This document shows, in pieces, positions 43,394-52,583 of a stretch of DNA of 64,000 bases. The first letter of the stretch is position 1; every line of letters starts with the position of its first letter. The notes below the pieces were generated by a model. That model was not told the origin of the DNA. It searched no databases and saw only the letters and a program-made list of their open reading frames with translations. The stretch is taken from NCBI GenBank assembly GCA_964410665.1, contig CAYPIE010000013.1, positions 30,983-94,982 of the forward strand. Reading direction: 5' to 3'. The position numbers and the translations under genes were made by a program. The stretch comes from CAYPIE01 sp964410665 (GTDB lineage Bacteria > Planctomycetota > Planctomycetia > Gemmatales > Gemmataceae).

Positions 43394-44872
43394 TCATTCC
43401 GCAAATGTGGGTCGCTTGGTGTGCCAGTCGGTCGCTTGCTCGAACATGCGTGCCACGCGGAGCATCTTCTCCTCCTCGAAGTGGCTGGCATGAAGCTGCA
43501 GGCCGACCGGTAGCCCTTGTTTGGTAAAGCCACATGGAATACTGATGGCCGGGACGCCCGCCAAATTCGCCGAAATCGTGTAGATATCGGAAAGATACAT
43601 CGCCAGCGGATCATCGGACTTCTCACCGATTTTAAAGGCCGCCGTCGGTGAGGTAGGACCCAACACCACATCACACTCGGCAAACGCAGCATCAAAATCG
43701 TTTTTGATCAGCCGACGAACCTTTAAGCCTTTGAGGTAATAAGCATCCTTGTAGCCACTCGACAAGGCGTAGGTGCCAAGCATAATCCGCCGTTGCACTT
43801 CTGGGCCAAACCCTTGGCCACGGGTACGCGAGTAGGTTTCGATGAGATCCAGTTTCTCCCCGGCGGCCGGCTTCACCCGATTGCCATAATGCATGCCCTC
43901 ATAGCGAGCGAGATTGCTCGAAGCCTCGGCCGTGGCCACGATATAGTAGACCGCCACCGCGTACGGCGAATGCGGCAAAGACACCTCTTTGATGGTGGCG
44001 CCAAGATCGGCGTACACCTTAATCGCCTCGCGGATAATCTGCTCGACTTCGGGGTCAAGCCCTTGACCGAAATATTCCTTGGCCAGGCCAATGGTCAGCG
44101 GCTTGACGGGCTCATTGAGAGACTTGGTGTAAGACGGCAGCGGATGATTGACACTCGTACTGTCACGATCATCATGCCCCGCAATGACTTCGAGCAACAA
44201 AGCAGCGTCACGAACATCGTGGGTGCATGGGCCAACCTGATCCAGCGAACTCGCAAAGGCCACCAGACCATAACGTGAGACGCACCCATAGGTCGGTTTG
44301 AGCCCGACGATCCCACACAAGCTGGCCGGCTGACGGATCGAACCACCGGTGTCCGTACCCAATGAGGCCGGAACCAAGCATGCGGCCACACTGGCTACCG
44401 AGCCACCCGAAGAGCCTCCGGGGGCCCGACTGCGATCCCATGGATTCAGTACAGGGAAGAAGGCACTGTTCTCGTTGGAGGAGCCCATGGCGAACTCATC
44501 CATGTTCAGCTTGCCCGGAAAGACGGCATCGGCCGCACGCAGGCGTTCGACCACATGGGCGTCGTAAGGAGGTCGAAACCCTTCCAAGATCTTACTGGCA
44601 CAGGTTGTGGGCATGTCGTGGGTGCACAGAATATCCTTGAGCGCAATCGGCACACCCGCGAGACGGCCAAGCGGTTCGCCCTTCTGTCGTTTGGCGTCTA
44701 CTTCCGCTGCCTTTTGACGCGCCCCATCGGAGTTGACATGCAAAAAGGCCTGAATCTTCGGGTCGCGTTGACCGATCGAGTCCAGAAAGGCCTCGGTGAT
44801 GGCCGTGGCGGTTACCTCGCCCTGGGCCTGCAGCTCGAGCAAATCCGTAACGGTGCGTTCAATCAAGTTCAT
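43394..44872 (-). CDS. gatA: Asp-tRNA(Asn)/Glu-tRNA(Gln) amidotransferase subunit A
   Basis: 492 residues of the amidase-signature family. Catalytic Lys is in IALKDILCT, the cis-Ser and nucleophilic Ser are in GGSSGGSVA and TDTGGSIRQPASLCG. GatA releases ammonia from glutamine for the GatCAB transamidation that makes Gln-tRNA or Asn-tRNA. The start is put at ATG 44872, which gives the usual N-terminus (MNLIERTVTDLLELQ); an in-frame TTG lies 12 bases upstream. It follows gatC by 17 bases on the same strand. gatB is not in the window. Confidence 0.96.
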   Translation of the reverse strand: MNLIERTVTDLLELQAQGEVTATAITEAFLDSIGQRDPKIQAFLHVNSDGARQKAAEVDAKRQKGEPLGRLAGVPIALKDILCTHDMPTTCASKILEGFRPPYDAHVVERLRAADAVFPGKLNMDEFAMGSSNENSAFFPVLNPWDRSRAPGGSSGGSVASVAACLVPASLGTDTGGSIRQPASLCGIVGLKPTYGCVSRYGLVAFASSLDQVGPCTHDVRDAALLLEVIAGHDDRDSTSVNHPLPSYTKSLNEPVKPLTIGLAKEYFGQGLDPEVEQIIREAIKVYADLGATIKEVSLPHSPYAVAVYYIVATAEASSNLARYEGMHYGNRVKPAAGEKLDLIETYSRTRGQGFGPEVQRRIMLGTYALSSGYKDAYYLKGLKVRRLIKNDFDAAFAECDVVLGPTSPTAAFKIGEKSDDPLAMYLSDIYTISANLAGVPAISIPCGFTKQGLPVGLQLHASHFEEEKMLRVARMFEQATDWHTKRPTFAE

Positions 44873-44889
44873 GACGTTGGCCAAATCCC

Positions 44890-45204
44890 TCAGGGATCGG
44901 TAGATTCTGAATCGCCGCTCTCGAGCACCGCTGGCACGCTAAAGTAATCGTTGATCCGTTGGGGAGCATTGGCTAACGCCACATCCACCGGCAGCGATGG
45001 CCGTGGTTCATCCGGGCGAAACACATTGCGTAACGGATAAGGGTGGGCCAGTGGTTCCACCTCCTCGGTATCCAGCTGTCTGAGCTGATCAACGTAGTTT
45101 AAAATATCGTTCAGCTGAGCGTTGTATTTTTCAACCTCGGCTTCGCTGAGTTCTAGTCGCGCTAGACGGGCCACCCAGCGAACCTCCTTGGGAGTAATCG
45201 ACAT
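44890..45204 (-). CDS. gatC: Asp-tRNA(Asn)/Glu-tRNA(Gln) amidotransferase subunit C
   Basis: 104 residues, the normal size: MSITPKEVRWVARLARLELSEAEVEKY at the N-terminus and LRNVFRPDEPRPSL in the GatA-embracing belt. GatC stabilises GatA and links it to GatB. GGAG lies 6 nt before ATG 45204. It sits between rpmB and gatA on one strand and is likely cotranscribed with them. Confidence 0.95.
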   Translation of the reverse strand: MSITPKEVRWVARLARLELSEAEVEKYNAQLNDILNYVDQLRQLDTEEVEPLAHPYPLRNVFRPDEPRPSLPVDVALANAPQRINDYFSVPAVLESGDSESTDP

Positions 45205-45292
45205 GTCAGGCTCCAACCCAATCGGTTCAAGGAAAGCGGCATGGCCTCTACCCGCGGGCTGTCTCGAGGGACCCAGGGCTGGCGGGTGAGCA

Positions 45293-45559
45293 CTAAATGG
45301 ATGCAGGATTGACCATAAACGGCTTGCGCTTTAGGGGGCGTTGCACCCGACCGCTGCGAATGCACTGCACGCAAACGCGACGACGAACCGTTTGACCATC
45401 CTCGATGACTTGAATCCGTTGCAGATTGGGCCGAAACACGCGCGGGTAGGTACTGGTGACCTTCTTACCAACGCCGCCCAAGTATTTCGCCTTCCCGCGA
45501 TAGCAAATCTGATTGCCGCGCGATGGTTTTTTCTTGCAGATCGCGCATTCCATCCCCAT
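45293..45559 (-). CDS. rpmB: 50S ribosomal protein L28
   Basis: 88 residues: MGMECAICKKKPSRGNQICYRGKAKYLGG, then the STYPRVFRPNLQRIQVIEDGQ core, and CVQCIRSGRVQR. The two C-x2-C pairs suggest the zinc-binding (C+) form of L28. The start is ATG 45559 with GGAGGAG 6 nt upstream; the frame is open further upstream but those codons are not L28-like. It heads a likely rpmB-gatC-gatA transcript. Confidence 0.94.
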   Translation of the reverse strand: MGMECAICKKKPSRGNQICYRGKAKYLGGVGKKVTSTYPRVFRPNLQRIQVIEDGQTVRRRVCVQCIRSGRVQRPLKRKPFMVNPASI

Positions 45560-45604
45560 GACCAACTCCTCCGCCGCAAACACGCTCAAAAGCTCGAAAG
45601 TTGC

Positions 45605-45632
45605 ATGATAACGATCCCAACCAGGTTGACAA
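45605..45632 (-). promoter_or_regulatory. Promoter for rpmB (TTGTCA-16-TATCAT)
   Basis: On the minus strand, TTGTCA (45627-45632) and TATCAT (45605-45610) are 16 bp apart and about 46 bases from the rpmB start codon. Confidence 0.5.
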
Positions 45633-45666
45633 GAGAGGCAGGCGCACGATCGGGGCATCTCCTGCT

Positions 45667-45694
45667 TGTCAGGTGGAGCTCACAACCTATCAAT
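45667..45694 (+). promoter_or_regulatory. Possible promoter for the superoxide dismutase gene
   Basis: TTGTCA (45667-45672), a 16-bp spacer and TATCAA (45689-45694), about 67 bases before the start codon at 45762. Confidence 0.4.
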
Positions 45695-45761
45695 AACCTA
45701 CGCAGAGCCGATGACGGATCGGCCCTTCCCCGAACCAAATTCGCACCCTGGAGACCCTTCC

Positions 45762-46373
45762 ATGGCTCACACTTTGCCGCCCTTGCCTTACGCATTCAAT
45801 GCTCTGGAACCGCATATTGATGCCATGACGATGGAGATCCACCACGACCGTCACCACAAGGCCTATGTGGACAAACTCAATGAGGCCTTGGCGGGACATG
45901 CTGAACTGGAGGCCATGAGCATCGACCAGCTGCTGCGAAACATCAACCAAGTTCCGGAAGCCAAGCGGCAAGCGGTCATCAACAACGGTGGCGGCCATGC
46001 CAACCACAGCCTCTTTTGGCAAATCATGGGACCAGGAGGCGGTGGTGATCCCAGCGGAGCGGCGGCTGAGGAGATCACCAAGGCATTTGGCGACTTCGCC
46101 AAGTGCAAGGAGACTTTTAAAGCCAATGCTTTGGGCCAGTTTGGCTCTGGCTGGAGCTGGTTGGCCTGGGATGGCACGAAGCTGGTGGCGCTAAAGACGC
46201 CGAACCAAGACAGCCCGTTGATGCAAGGCTTGACGCCGATTCTAGGCATCGATGTGTGGGAACACGCGTACTATCTGAAGTATCAGAACAAGCGTCCCGA
46301 CTATGTGGATGCCTGGTGGAACACGGTGAACTGGACAGCGGTCAATGAGAAACTAAGCACCGCCAAGGCCTAA
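45762..46373 (+). CDS. sodA: Superoxide dismutase, Mn type (Fe/Mn family)
   Basis: 203 residues from ATG 45762, with GGAG 8 nt upstream. The metal ligands are the His in EIHHDRHHKAYV, the His in GGHANHSLFW, and Asp and His in DVWEHAYYLKYQNKRPDYV. A Gly precedes HANHS and a Gln occurs in NQDSPLM, the pattern of Mn rather than Fe enzymes, although cambialistic forms exist. It disproportionates superoxide to H2O2 and O2. No signal peptide is visible, so it is cytosolic. Confidence 0.95.
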   Translation: MAHTLPPLPYAFNALEPHIDAMTMEIHHDRHHKAYVDKLNEALAGHAELEAMSIDQLLRNINQVPEAKRQAVINNGGGHANHSLFWQIMGPGGGGDPSGAAAEEITKAFGDFAKCKETFKANALGQFGSGWSWLAWDGTKLVALKTPNQDSPLMQGLTPILGIDVWEHAYYLKYQNKRPDYVDAWWNTVNWTAVNEKLSTAKA

Positions 46374-46459
46374 GCAGTCGCTCTTGCGGATTCGCGGTCG
46401 CATGGTATTGCACTTCCTCATGACCCACGCAGTTTCGGGGGAATCCAGGGGGATTTGTC

Positions 46460-46759
46460 ATGCGTGCATGGATGTTCGTGGGATGTGTTGCTCTTCTGGG
46501 GATCGTGGGCCTGGGCTGTCAGCATAGCGAGGAAATGCTAAGGCCTCCCCAGATGGAAGAATACAATATTCCGCCGAAGAACGATGGTCGGTTTGCCAAA
46601 CCCTTTGACAACTATCCGGACCGGAAATACGAAAGTGCCACCCGACGACCCGCGCCGAACATCGGTATGCCCAACATGGGTGGACCCGCCGGTCCTGGCA
46701 TGGGTGGAGCGGGCATGGGTGCTCCGGCCGCCGCAGGTGTCAGTGGCTTCCCGCAGTAG
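46460..46759 (+). CDS. Small putative lipoprotein, function unknown
   Basis: 99 residues. A hydrophobic leader (MFVGCVALLGIVGLGC) ends in a lipobox with Cys20, so the mature protein is probably lipid-anchored. The rest is low-complexity: a Pro/Arg-rich middle and a C-terminus of GM, GP and GA repeats. It lies 86 bases after the dismutase gene on the same strand. No family recognised. Confidence 0.65.
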   Translation: MRAWMFVGCVALLGIVGLGCQHSEEMLRPPQMEEYNIPPKNDGRFAKPFDNYPDRKYESATRRPAPNIGMPNMGGPAGPGMGGAGMGAPAAAGVSGFPQ

Positions 46760-46801
46760 CCAACATCCTTCGACCCGCTCCGCCGTAGGTCTGGCTGGGA
46801 A

Positions 46802-46851
46802 GATCGCATCGTCGTGGAGTGAAGCTGTGCCCAACCCACGACGATGCGATC
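46802..46851. terminator. Perfect 16-bp hairpin between convergent genes
   Basis: 46802-46817 and 46836-46851 are exact reverse complements with an 18-nt loop, between the lipoprotein gene (plus) and the sigma factor gene (minus). No U-tract, so it is either a bidirectional terminator or a protein-binding palindrome. Confidence 0.6.
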
Positions 46852-46895
46852 GCCTTCGCCTTGGAAGATGGAACGTTGCGAGCGATCTGTGAACC

Positions 46896-47909
46896 TCAGT
46901 CGAGCAACAGGCTGGGGTCCCAACCGACCCGCTCAGCAGAACTCCGGAGTTTTTCCAGTGCTCGGTTCTGAATCTGACGAACACGTTCCTTGCTGATACG
47001 CAACAAATGACCAATCTGACGTAGGCTATGCGCTCCACTACCGGTGAGCCCAAACCGCAAGTCCAACACCCGTCGTTCGCGGGGCCGCAAATTATCCATC
47101 AAGAAACGCAAGGCTTCCTGACGCTCATTATTCTGCTGCAGGGTCTGGCTCTGGGTATCCGGCATTGCTTCAGTGAGCTTGAAATCGCTGTCATCATCGA
47201 GGACGGCGTTCAGCGACACTGGCGTCCGCGTAGCTGTTTGCAGGTGAGTTAGATGTTCCAGGCTGCTACCGGTCCGATTGGCCAATTCCTGAGGACTGGG
47301 CAGATGCTTGCCACCATGGGCCAGCGCCTCGGACTCTTGTTGTAACAGCCCCAGTTCTTGCAGATGATGGGGCGACAAGCTGACCAGATGGCTCTGACGT
47401 GCCACGGCAATCTGCAAGGTCTGACGAATCCACCAGGTGGCATAGGTCGCCAGACGTGTGCCATGGCTCACATCAAAGCGATCGATGGCCTGCATTAGGC
47501 CACAGACTGCTTCCTGCAAAAGATCGGAGTAGCTCAGCGAGTGATGACGGAAGCGTTTGGCGACGTGAGCGGCAAGGCGAATATTGGCCGAGGCCAGGCG
47601 ATGCTTGAAGTGGACATAGCGATCATTCAGCCGACGGATCGCGGGGACCTGGATGGCCATCTGATCTTCGCAATGCTCGCGAATGAACTGCGCCATGGGC
47701 CAGGGTTCGAGTGGTGGCCGATGGGCGCGTAAGTGCGGATAATGGCGGATGAGCACGCGGACCAGCTCACTTTTACAATCCCAAAAGCTGGTAAGAAGCT
47801 CGCGTTCCTCTTCTGGAGTTAATAAGTCGGAAGAAAAAGTGTCAAAGGGCGTTTCCGGCGCGGAGGTCTTGAGCGTACTTGCCGATCGCTTACGCCGCAG
47901 GGTTTTCAT
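46896..47909 (-). CDS. RNA polymerase sigma-70 family factor (RpoD/RpoS-like, short form)
   Basis: 337 residues. Region 2 is well kept (SYSDLLQEAVCGLMQAIDRFDVSHGTRLATYATWWIRQTLQ, which includes the -10-reading helix), followed by region 3 (PSPQELANRTGSSLEHL) and region 4 (LRPRERRVLDLRFGL; LRQIGHLLRISKERVRQIQNRALEKLR). There is no region 1.1 and the non-conserved insert of the housekeeping factor is missing, so this is a group 2-like secondary factor rather than the vegetative RpoD. ATG 47909 is about 20 bases downstream of a TTGTA-TAG-TACAA inverted repeat (47932-47944). Confidence 0.9.
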   Translation of the reverse strand: MKTLRRKRSASTLKTSAPETPFDTFSSDLLTPEEERELLTSFWDCKSELVRVLIRHYPHLRAHRPPLEPWPMAQFIREHCEDQMAIQVPAIRRLNDRYVHFKHRLASANIRLAAHVAKRFRHHSLSYSDLLQEAVCGLMQAIDRFDVSHGTRLATYATWWIRQTLQIAVARQSHLVSLSPHHLQELGLLQQESEALAHGGKHLPSPQELANRTGSSLEHLTHLQTATRTPVSLNAVLDDDSDFKLTEAMPDTQSQTLQQNNERQEALRFLMDNLRPRERRVLDLRFGLTGSGAHSLRQIGHLLRISKERVRQIQNRALEKLRSSAERVGWDPSLLLD

Positions 47910-48474
47910 CAGTTGTCGTCCTTCCCCGAATTTGTATAGTACAACTCAGTCAGCTTACAGTGGGGATGGTCGGACTGGGGCTCGGCTGCCGTGCGACAGG
48001 AGGATTGAACCAGTTTCGTCAATGCACTGCGCGCGGGGCGCATGCATCAGCGAAAGTTGGCATCGTGAAGTTTCTGTGCTAGAGTACGCGCGAGTCCCAG
48101 AATCATTGTTGCCAGTCAGGAACATGGTGGCAGGACGTCCATGTGCGCTACAACCAGAACCTTCCAAGGCCAAGGCCTGCAGAGGATTTCCCCCCCTCAT
48201 GCTATCCTCTGCGAAGATCACAGCCCTTGATCGGGCCACATAGACCGCTGGATTCTAAATCTCTCGTGCCCAGGATTCAAGAGGGCAAACCAATAATCGC
48301 GCCGCTACAACCGGTATTTCCGGTGAACGGCGGCTTTGCTCTGCGGTGTCTTCACCAAGCACACAATCTCCAACCTGGCTTGTTGGCCGAGTAAGGCTTC
48401 CCTTCATCTGCCTGTTCTCCGCTCAGAATGCGATGGCAGACACACCAGGGAAATCCCCTCCTGCGACCGCGCAT
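47910..48474. other. Divergent intergenic region without a recognisable gene
   Basis: Between the sigma factor and the receiver-GGDEF genes. Apart from the small inverted repeat at 47932-47944, no hairpin, repeat or protein-like frame stood out. Confidence 0.4.
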
Positions 48475-48503
48475 TTGGCGAGTGTCACTTGCGCGTGTAT
48501 ACT
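48475..48503 (+). promoter_or_regulatory. Promoter TTGGCG-17-TATACT for the receiver-GGDEF gene
   Basis: -35 at 48475-48480 and -10 at 48498-48503 with a 17-bp spacer, 36 bases before the start codon. glcE and glcF may share this transcript. Confidence 0.55.
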
Positions 48504-48539
48504 GGCACGACGGAGTTTTAGGCCAATCAGGACTCCTCC

Positions 48540-49727
48540 ATGAACGGTACCTCACGTTCCCAGCCATCTTCGCAAAGCACTTGGCAGTGCTCGATCCTCG
48601 TCGTGGATGACGATCCGGTCATCTTGGGCATGCTCAATGCTCTTCTCCAACAGGATTTTGAGGTGCTTCCCGCCGCCTGTGCTGAGCAGGCACGTCATCT
48701 TTTCGAAAATCGTCCCATTGATATCATCTTAGCTGATCAGCAGCTGCCAGGCGAATCCGGGGTGCAATTACTCGAGTGGGTCCGCATGCGTTCGCCGAGT
48801 ACGGTGCGGATGCTGATGACCGCGGGCGCCCGCGTGGAAGATTTGGTCGATGCCATCAACAATGGCCAGGTCTACCGCTACATCTTTAAACCCTGGCGAA
48901 ACGACAATCTTCTGGAAATCCTCCGCGACGCGGCCCGACGCTTTTTGCTCGAACGAAGTCACGAGCAACTCTTGGAAGAGTTACGTCGACTCAACGTCGA
49001 ACTTGAAGAACGCGTGCAGATCCGCACCCGCCAACTCCAAGAAGCCAATACGCAATTGCAAGATGTCAACCGACAATTGCATCAGCGAAACACCATGTTG
49101 CAGAAGATGGCCATAACCGACCCCCTCACCGGCTTGCTGAACCGGCGGGGAATGGAGCGTCTGGCCCGTCATGAATTGGACCGTCGGGCCAAGGGACCGC
49201 GACCGGCTCCGATCACCTTGGGCATGATCGACGCCGACCATTTTAAACAGATCAACTCCCGCTATTTGCTCTCTGGCGGCGATCATGTGCTGGCTTGGCT
49301 AGCCCAAACCTTGCAACAATCAATCCGTACCGTCGATACCGTCGGCCGGGTGGGGGGTGAGGAGTTTATGCTCATTGCCCCGGAAACAGGGCCGGAAGGT
49401 GCGCGGGTTCTGGGCGATCGCATTCGCAAAATGGTCGAGACCAGTTCGACCGTGTACAACAGTGAAGAAATTCATATCACCGTCAGTCTTGGACTGGTGG
49501 TTGCCGACGAAAAACTGTTGGTCAATTATGACGAATTACGTCTGATCGCCGACCAAGCTCTCCAACAAGCCAAGCAGGAGGGCCGTAATCGCAGTGTGCT
49601 GCGCGTGCTGAGCACCGACGATCCGTCGCCACGACCTCCGCCTCGCGCCATGGCCACCCCCACGGTCTATCCACCCAGCAATTCTACTGGCGCGAATGGA
49701 CAGCATCTGTCGTCTCCGTTAGATTAA
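48540..49727 (+). CDS. Receiver-GGDEF diguanylate cyclase response regulator
   Basis: 395 residues; AGGA lies 7 nt before ATG 48540. Residues 15-135 are a receiver domain (VVDDDP, acceptor Asp in IILADQQLPG, LMTAGA, FKPW). A coiled-coil linker of about 60 residues (LLEELRRLNVELEERVQIRTRQLQEAN) leads to a GGDEF domain with the active-site motif GGEEF near 272 and an RxxD inhibitory site (RTVD) five residues before it. So it should make cyclic di-GMP when phosphorylated and be product-inhibited. A Pro/Ser-rich tail follows. The stop is 4 bases before the glcE start. Confidence 0.92.
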   Translation: MNGTSRSQPSSQSTWQCSILVVDDDPVILGMLNALLQQDFEVLPAACAEQARHLFENRPIDIILADQQLPGESGVQLLEWVRMRSPSTVRMLMTAGARVEDLVDAINNGQVYRYIFKPWRNDNLLEILRDAARRFLLERSHEQLLEELRRLNVELEERVQIRTRQLQEANTQLQDVNRQLHQRNTMLQKMAITDPLTGLLNRRGMERLARHELDRRAKGPRPAPITLGMIDADHFKQINSRYLLSGGDHVLAWLAQTLQQSIRTVDTVGRVGGEEFMLIAPETGPEGARVLGDRIRKMVETSSTVYNSEEIHITVSLGLVVADEKLLVNYDELRLIADQALQQAKQEGRNRSVLRVLSTDDPSPRPPPRAMATPTVYPPSNSTGANGQHLSSPLD

Positions 49728-49731
49728 CGTT

Positions 49732-50943
49732 ATGACAGGCAGTGTTGATTCCTCCTTACACATCGATCACCTTCGCCTGGCACCTGTGCTACGTCCAAGC
49801 GACCTGGCCGAGTTGCAGCAGGTGGTCGAGCAGGCGCGGGCCGATACTCAGCCGCTGTATCCCTTTGGCGGGCAAACCGCCCTCCATGTGGGTTTGCCAC
49901 CCCACCATCCAGGAACGGCGGTGGATCTCCGAGCCCTCCATCAGGTCGTCGATTACCCCGCCCGGGATCTCACCATCACCGTGGCTGCTGGTATTCGCAT
50001 GGCCGAATTGGCTCAAACGCTGGCCCAGGAAAATCAGTGGCTTCCCTTGGATGTGCCCCAACCGGAGGCAGCCACCCTGGGTGGGACCTTGGCCCTGAAT
50101 CGGAGCGGCCCGCGTCGCTATGGCTATGGTACCCTCCGCGACTATGTGATTGGCATTGCCTGGGTAAACGACCAGGCTGCCCAGGTCAAGGCGGGTGGGC
50201 GAGTGGTGAAAAACGTCGCCGGCTATGATTTGGCCAAGTTGCTCATCGGTTCGCTCGGCACACTCGGCATCGTGACCCAAGTCACCCTGAAGGTCTTGCC
50301 GCGCCCGGCAACCTCGCGAATCCTGGAATCTCCCCTCCGCTTGCCCCAACTGGCCACGATCCTGGATCGGGTCCATGCCTCACGAACCCGGCCCGTCGCT
50401 GTCGAACTAGGTAAGCAGCAAGCATCGGGCTGGCGATTGTATCTGGGCTACGAAGGTAGCGAACAAGCCGTGGCTTGGCAGCTGGACCAAATCACCCAAG
50501 AGCTGGCCGACCTAGCCCCGCTTACTCCGGTGGCCGATGCGACGGCCACTTGGAGAGAACTGACCCAGTTCCCGGCAAACGCCCAGACAACGCTCAGCTT
50601 CCAGGCGACCCTGCCACCCAGTCGATTGGCAGAATATCTTGGCGAGATCGATGCTCTACCCCTCGACGTCCAGGCCCATGCCGGCAATGGCATCGTCCGC
50701 GGACACTGGCAGACTCCGGCAGAAGCAACGCTTGAAGCCGCCCAGCAGCTGGTTGCTTCGTTAGAGCGATTGCCGCTGGCCAGCGGGGGTGCCTTGACCC
50801 TGCCGCGTTGCCCAACCCCGTGGAAAACGATCCTACCCGTTTGGGGTCGCGAACGGCCTGAGTGGCAACTGATGCGCGTCGTGAAAGCCCAGTTAGACCC
50901 CCACGGCCGCTTCAATCCCGGTCGCTTTGTGGGCGGTCTTTAG
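49732..50943 (+). CDS. glcE: Glycolate oxidase FAD-binding subunit GlcE
   Basis: 403 residues of the FAD_binding_4/PCMH family: LYPFGGQTALHVG, VDYPARDLTITVAAGIRMAEL, GGTLALNRSGPRRYGYGTLRDYVIG and AGGRVVKNVAGYDLAKL are the FAD-binding blocks. It ends with HGRFNPGRFVGGL. GlcE forms a complex with GlcD and the Fe-S subunit GlcF that oxidises glycolate to glyoxylate at the membrane. glcF follows 25 bases later. glcD is absent from the window. The start codon has no strong ribosome site and may be reached by coupling from the gene 4 bases upstream. Confidence 0.92.
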   Translation: MTGSVDSSLHIDHLRLAPVLRPSDLAELQQVVEQARADTQPLYPFGGQTALHVGLPPHHPGTAVDLRALHQVVDYPARDLTITVAAGIRMAELAQTLAQENQWLPLDVPQPEAATLGGTLALNRSGPRRYGYGTLRDYVIGIAWVNDQAAQVKAGGRVVKNVAGYDLAKLLIGSLGTLGIVTQVTLKVLPRPATSRILESPLRLPQLATILDRVHASRTRPVAVELGKQQASGWRLYLGYEGSEQAVAWQLDQITQELADLAPLTPVADATATWRELTQFPANAQTTLSFQATLPPSRLAEYLGEIDALPLDVQAHAGNGIVRGHWQTPAEATLEAAQQLVASLERLPLASGGALTLPRCPTPWKTILPVWGRERPEWQLMRVVKAQLDPHGRFNPGRFVGGL

Positions 50944-50968
50944 TCCCTCCCCGCCAAATGGATAGCGT

Positions 50969-52357
50969 ATGAACTCGGTCACCTCTCCTTCCACGCACCT
51001 GCCGATGGTCGATGCGAAACCGACCGGGCCGGCGATTGACTATGATCTCATCCTTGATTGTGTCCACTGTGGCCTTTGTACGGCCGCCTGCCCCACCTAT
51101 ACCGAGACCGGCAATGAAGCCAGCAGCCCACGTGGTCGCATCTACCTGATGCGGAATGTAATCGACGGGCGATTGGAGCTTGATTCCACCGTTGAAAAGC
51201 ATCTCGATGAATGTTTGAATTGCCGTGCTTGCGAGACCGCTTGTCCTTCCGGGGTACAATACGGCAAGTTGATCGAACCATTCCGGCTGCACTTGGCGGA
51301 GCGCGATCCGGGCCGCCAGCTACGGCCGTTGAGCCGTTTGCAACGGCTGATGTTGATGCGCATTTTTCCGTCGCGTTTCCGCACCCGGTTGGCCCTGTTC
51401 CCGGTGCGACTGATGCAGTGGACCGGGATCGATTGGCTCCTCCGCAAGTCGGGTATGCTGCGGCTGCTGCCAGCGCGGCTGCGGGAGATGCATGGGATGT
51501 TACCCTCCCTACGGCCTCACTACGGCCGTCTCCCAGAAGTATTACCCGCTATTGGCCCGCGTCGTGCCCGCGTGGCTCTGTTCCTAGGCTGTGTAGCCGA
51601 TGCCCTGTACCCAGAAACGAACTGGAACACCGCGGAAGTGCTGCAACACAATGGCTGCGAGGTGTGGATTCCGCGGCAGCAAGTCTGTTGTGGCGCCCTG
51701 CACTACCATGCCGCCTACGAAGAACAGGCACGCGACTATGCCGCTACTAACCTTGAAGTGTTCGGGCTGACCGGCGCGGCCATCGAGTCCTGCGATGCCA
51801 TCATCACGAATGCGGCTGGTTGCGGAGCCATGCTCAAAGACTACGATCATCTCACCGCGTCTACCCCACTGGCCGAGGCAGGCAAAGCATTCAAGTCGAA
51901 GATCCGCGACGTCACTGAGTTTCTCAGCGAACTCGGCCCAGTCCCCCCGCAACATCCATTACCCATCCGCGCCACCTACCACGATGCCTGCCATTTGCGG
52001 CATGCCCAACAGATAGCGACCCCGCCACGTCAATTGTTGCAGATGATCCCCGAACTGGAACTGGTCCCCCTGGTCGAGAGTGAGTTATGTTGTGGGGCGG
52101 CGGGCAGCTATAACCTAACTCAGCCGGAAATGGCCAGCCGGTTGGGCCAGCGCAAAGTACAGCATATTCTAGAAACCCAGCCCCAGGCCGTTTTCACCGG
52201 CAACGTTGGCTGCCTGATGCAGATCCAACGCTATTTACATCAAGTGGCCCCCGAACTCTGGGTGGCCCACCCAGTGGATGCCCTCCACGCTGCCTATACC
52301 GGCAAGCGGCCTGCTGCTCTATCCATCCACCAACGCCGCCCTGTCCCGGCTGACTGA
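50969..52357 (+). CDS. glcF: Glycolate oxidase iron-sulfur subunit GlcF
   Basis: 462 residues. Two [4Fe-4S] motifs, CVHCGLCTAACP and CLNCRACETACP, occupy the N-terminal 100 residues; two cysteine-rich CCG-type domains follow (FLGCVADALYP with QVCCGALHYH; ATYHDACHLRHAQ with SELCCGAAGSYN), as in the heterodisulfide reductase-like GlcF family. It passes electrons from the flavin subunits to the respiratory chain. Full length. Same-strand partner of glcE. Confidence 0.94.
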   Translation: MNSVTSPSTHLPMVDAKPTGPAIDYDLILDCVHCGLCTAACPTYTETGNEASSPRGRIYLMRNVIDGRLELDSTVEKHLDECLNCRACETACPSGVQYGKLIEPFRLHLAERDPGRQLRPLSRLQRLMLMRIFPSRFRTRLALFPVRLMQWTGIDWLLRKSGMLRLLPARLREMHGMLPSLRPHYGRLPEVLPAIGPRRARVALFLGCVADALYPETNWNTAEVLQHNGCEVWIPRQQVCCGALHYHAAYEEQARDYAATNLEVFGLTGAAIESCDAIITNAAGCGAMLKDYDHLTASTPLAEAGKAFKSKIRDVTEFLSELGPVPPQHPLPIRATYHDACHLRHAQQIATPPRQLLQMIPELELVPLVESELCCGAAGSYNLTQPEMASRLGQRKVQHILETQPQAVFTGNVGCLMQIQRYLHQVAPELWVAHPVDALHAAYTGKRPAALSIHQRRPVPAD

Positions 52358-52583
52358 TGGCCCGGACCCGGGTGCAGAGGGATGCAATCCAAATTCGGAA
52401 ACAATGCAATCATCTACCGTTCCAGGCATCGGCCAGGCTGTGCATAAGCCCAATTGACCCCCTTCAGAACGAAGGAACCAAAGACCGCCGAATCACCGGG
52501 AACCGCGGATGTCTGGCCGTTTCCCAGCAGGCAACGCACAATAGCTGGCAACCCTCGTTTCACCCTCCCCTGGAGCGCATGCC

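Noticed and set aside
47932..47944. TTGTA-TAG-TACAA inverted repeat as a regulator site for the sigma factor gene
   Set aside because: Too short and too close to the start codon to separate from a chance -10-like sequence.
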